Below, in pieces: positions 62,852 to 64,000 of a stretch of 64,000 nt of DNA; position 1 is the stretch's first letter; each line of letters starts with the position of its first letter. Both the position numbers and the translations under genes were made by a program. The notes under the pieces are model-generated. The model made no database searches and was not told the origin of the DNA. It was given only the letters and a program-made list of their open reading frames with translations. Source of the stretch: JAZKHT01 sp040385245. Lineage in GTDB: Bacteria > Pseudomonadota > Alphaproteobacteria > Rhodobacterales > Rhodobacteraceae. The stretch is taken from contig JAZKHT010000008.1 of NCBI GenBank assembly GCA_040385245.1, positions 62,001-126,000 on the forward strand, in the 5' to 3' direction.

Positions 62852-63421
62852 TCACCATCGCCCAAGATTATTCTTGTAAATAGTTGAGGCAATGTAGTGT
62901 GCTTGATCGTTGCCCATCGCTACGATAGCATCATTGAAGTAGGAGATGATCTCATCAGCCAGACCCGAGGTCACTTTCGACGTGAGAGAAGATCTTGGAA
63001 AAACAGGTTCTTTGTCCGCGTATGTCAGGGACATCCTAAGATTTTCATAGAACCCTGCTCTTGCGTGTGCAAATTGTTCGCAGTATTTACCGAGAGATTT
63101 CAAATCTTTAGGTTCGCCGCTTCGGTCAATGCGCTCAATAATCCTCTGCGTCGCAACATCCACACAAATCTGATGAGCAGCCAGAATAGCAAATGCGGCA
63201 GATTGTTTTTCGACATGGGAAGGATTTAAACGTTTACTTCCTTCATTTCTCACGTTCCACTGAGCAATCAGGGATTTACCAAGCTCTTCCAGCGCTACAA
63301 TGGCATGGGTCGTCGCGGATTCGTATCTACCGCTCCGCAGCATAATTTGGGCATCACGATGTTGGCGCCTCGCATTGCTGAGTGCGTCCTCGTGGAATTT
63401 GTCTTCCTGCGGTTTACCCAT
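62852..63421 (-). CDS. AbiV family abortive infection protein
   Basis: A 189-residue protein with the AbiV pattern: YESATTHAIVALEELGKSLIAQ near residue 35, HVEKQSAAFAILAAHQ, and a second helix pair LGKYCEQFAHARAGFYENLR. AbiV blocks phage protein synthesis in lactococci. The gene is visibly richer in A/T than its surroundings and runs opposite to the other element genes, as expected for a cargo gene acquired separately. No obvious strong ribosome-binding site at 63421. Confidence 0.78.
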   Translation of the reverse strand: MGKPQEDKFHEDALSNARRQHRDAQIMLRSGRYESATTHAIVALEELGKSLIAQWNVRNEGSKRLNPSHVEKQSAAFAILAAHQICVDVATQRIIERIDRSGEPKDLKSLGKYCEQFAHARAGFYENLRMSLTYADKEPVFPRSSLTSKVTSGLADEIISYFNDAIVAMGNDQAHYIASTIYKNNLGRW

Positions 63422-63768
63422 GTTGGCCTAGCCTTTGCGGTTAAATCGAAGCGAAAACCTATGCAGCGGCCCATAGGATTAGGCCAAGCCAAATACAAAT
63501 ATCGCCTCACTGTCGCTTAGCGCATACTCCTGCAACAGGCCTTCGTCGCTCTCATGTGTCGTGAAGCGAAGGCTAGCGCCACCGTGAGCTGTGTTCTTAC
63601 ATAACACCTGTCGGTTCCTTAAGTTAAGAGTCGAATTCGCTATAAGTGTGTCGTCACCCCGGAAGCGAGCGACAGCAGGGTGGGGGGCGGGCACAAATTT
63701 GCATCAATCTCGATGGGCAGGAAGGGCAGTAGGCAACGCTACCCTTTCGGGGTGAATGTTAACAACGG
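63422..63768. other. 347-bp region without a clear gene
   Basis: Between AbiV and the partial gene at the right edge. Open frames of about 70 codons exist on both strands but none has a ribosome-binding site or family resemblance. It may hold the AbiV promoter. Confidence 0.35.
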
Positions 63769-64000
63769 TTACAATGGACGCGCTCGTCTTTCTCGAATCT
63801 TGTTTACAATTTCATGTAGAGCATGACATCGATGTCCACGATCATTTGCGCGACGCAGCAATTCTGCCATGCCGTAAGGTGTCTTCAGAACATCCTCGCG
63901 TTTTATGGCAAAATCGCGCTGAATATCGGCCACCAACTGGTCGTAAAGCGCATCGGTGAGATCGTTCTTAAGCTGTGCCTCAAGTCTCACTCGAAAGCAG
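63769..64000 (-). CDS. Hypothetical protein, C-terminal part (runs off the window)
   Basis: An open minus-strand frame enters from the right edge; a GTG at 63990 is in frame but no stop precedes it, so the true start may be outside. The visible part reads RLEAQLKNDLTDALYDQLVADI, then KREDVLKTPYGMAELLRRANDRGHRCHALHEIVNK, a helical basic protein. Not recognised. It shares the orientation of AbiV and could be part of the same cargo block. Confidence 0.45.
   Translation of the reverse strand, partial: CFRVRLEAQLKNDLTDALYDQLVADIQRDFAIKREDVLKTPYGMAELLRRANDRGHRCHALHEIVNKIRERRARPL

Larger units (their letters stand above)
56116..64000 (+). mobile_element. Integrative element at tRNA-Asn (phage-satellite-like), right end outside the window
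   Basis: From the tRNA-Asn fragment rightward the plus-strand genes are int, xis, primase-VapE, two unknown small proteins, a serine resolvase and a TerS-like HTH protein, then AbiV on the minus strand. Several neighbours overlap by 4 bp. The set int-xis-primase/VapE-TerS-like plus a defence cargo gene is the layout of phage-inducible chromosomal islands and related satellites. No capsid, tail or large terminase gene is seen up to 64000. A plain integrative plasmid-like element is the main alternative. Confidence 0.6.

Noticed and set aside
1..64000. CRISPR array
   Set aside because: No regularly spaced direct repeats of 25-40 bp were seen and no cas-like genes occur.
1..64000. Intact insertion sequence
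   Set aside because: No transposase gene was recognised; rearrangements in the decayed zone look like deletions, not IS insertions.

Overview
The window is high-GC DNA with the gene content of an alphaproteobacterium, most likely Rhodobacteraceae (Roseobacter group). Pointers are a nasTS / nrtABC / nirBD / nasA / cobA nitrate-assimilation cluster, an NnrR-controlled nirK-nirV-nnrS-pseudoazurin nitrite/NO module, FnrL-like boxes, a VPLPA-CTERM protein and a tRNA-Asn remnant of alphaproteobacterial type. Genus and species cannot be fixed from the sequence alone.

Layout. (1) 1-12840, all minus strand: one long catabolic operon. In transcription order it encodes a Gfo/Idh/MocA dehydrogenase, a CoA-transferase, an enoyl-CoA hydratase, an aldehyde dehydrogenase, a sugar-type ABC transporter (binding protein, two permeases, ATPase), two GMC flavoenzymes, a Dabb protein and the start of a LacI-family regulator. 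A pair of identical TGGAACGTTCCA palindromes lies just upstream of the first gene. (2) 13238-15384: a short-chain dehydrogenase and a GlyA-like PLP enzyme. (3) 15457-20331: DUF1858 protein, NnrR-type regulator, pseudoazurin, NnrS, NirV and NirK, with two TTG-N8-CAA boxes. (4) 20510-24045: galU, a family-2 glycosyltransferase and a solitary outer-membrane efflux lipoprotein. (5) 24167-36600: complete nitrate/nitrite assimilation operon, from the nitrate-responsive NasT-NasS antitermination pair through a leader with two hexaloop hairpins to transport, reduction and siroheme synthesis. (6) 36878-49651: VPLPA-CTERM protein, radical SAM enzyme, a double glycosyltransferase, small secreted proteins, a caspase-like protease operon with Sel1 repeats, a sulfotransferase, a YeeE/YedE transporter and OsmC.

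(7) 49800-55994 is a graveyard. It holds a PAS/HisKA_2 sensor kinase with several lesions, the tail of a RecQ/HIRAN-like protein, the C-terminal half of a DUF1998-type helicase-nuclease (Druantia DruE-like) with a frameshift at a C10 run, a UvrD-type helicase cut off after its N-terminal part, and a tyrosine integrase cut at the same point. (8) From 56116 to the right edge is a compact integrative element. It starts at a 46-bp 3' fragment of tRNA-Asn and carries int, xis, a primase-VapE replication protein, two small unknown proteins, a serine resolvase, a terminase-small-subunit-like HTH protein and an AbiV abortive-infection gene. The composition resembles a phage satellite (PICI-like) carrying an anti-phage cargo gene, inserted next to an older, decayed defence island at the same tRNA.

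The nitrogen genes fit together: nitrate enters through NrtABC(D), is reduced by NasA and NirBD, CobA supplies the siroheme precursor, and NasTS senses nitrate. NirK, pseudoazurin, NnrS and NnrR handle nitrite and NO by the respiratory/detoxifying route.
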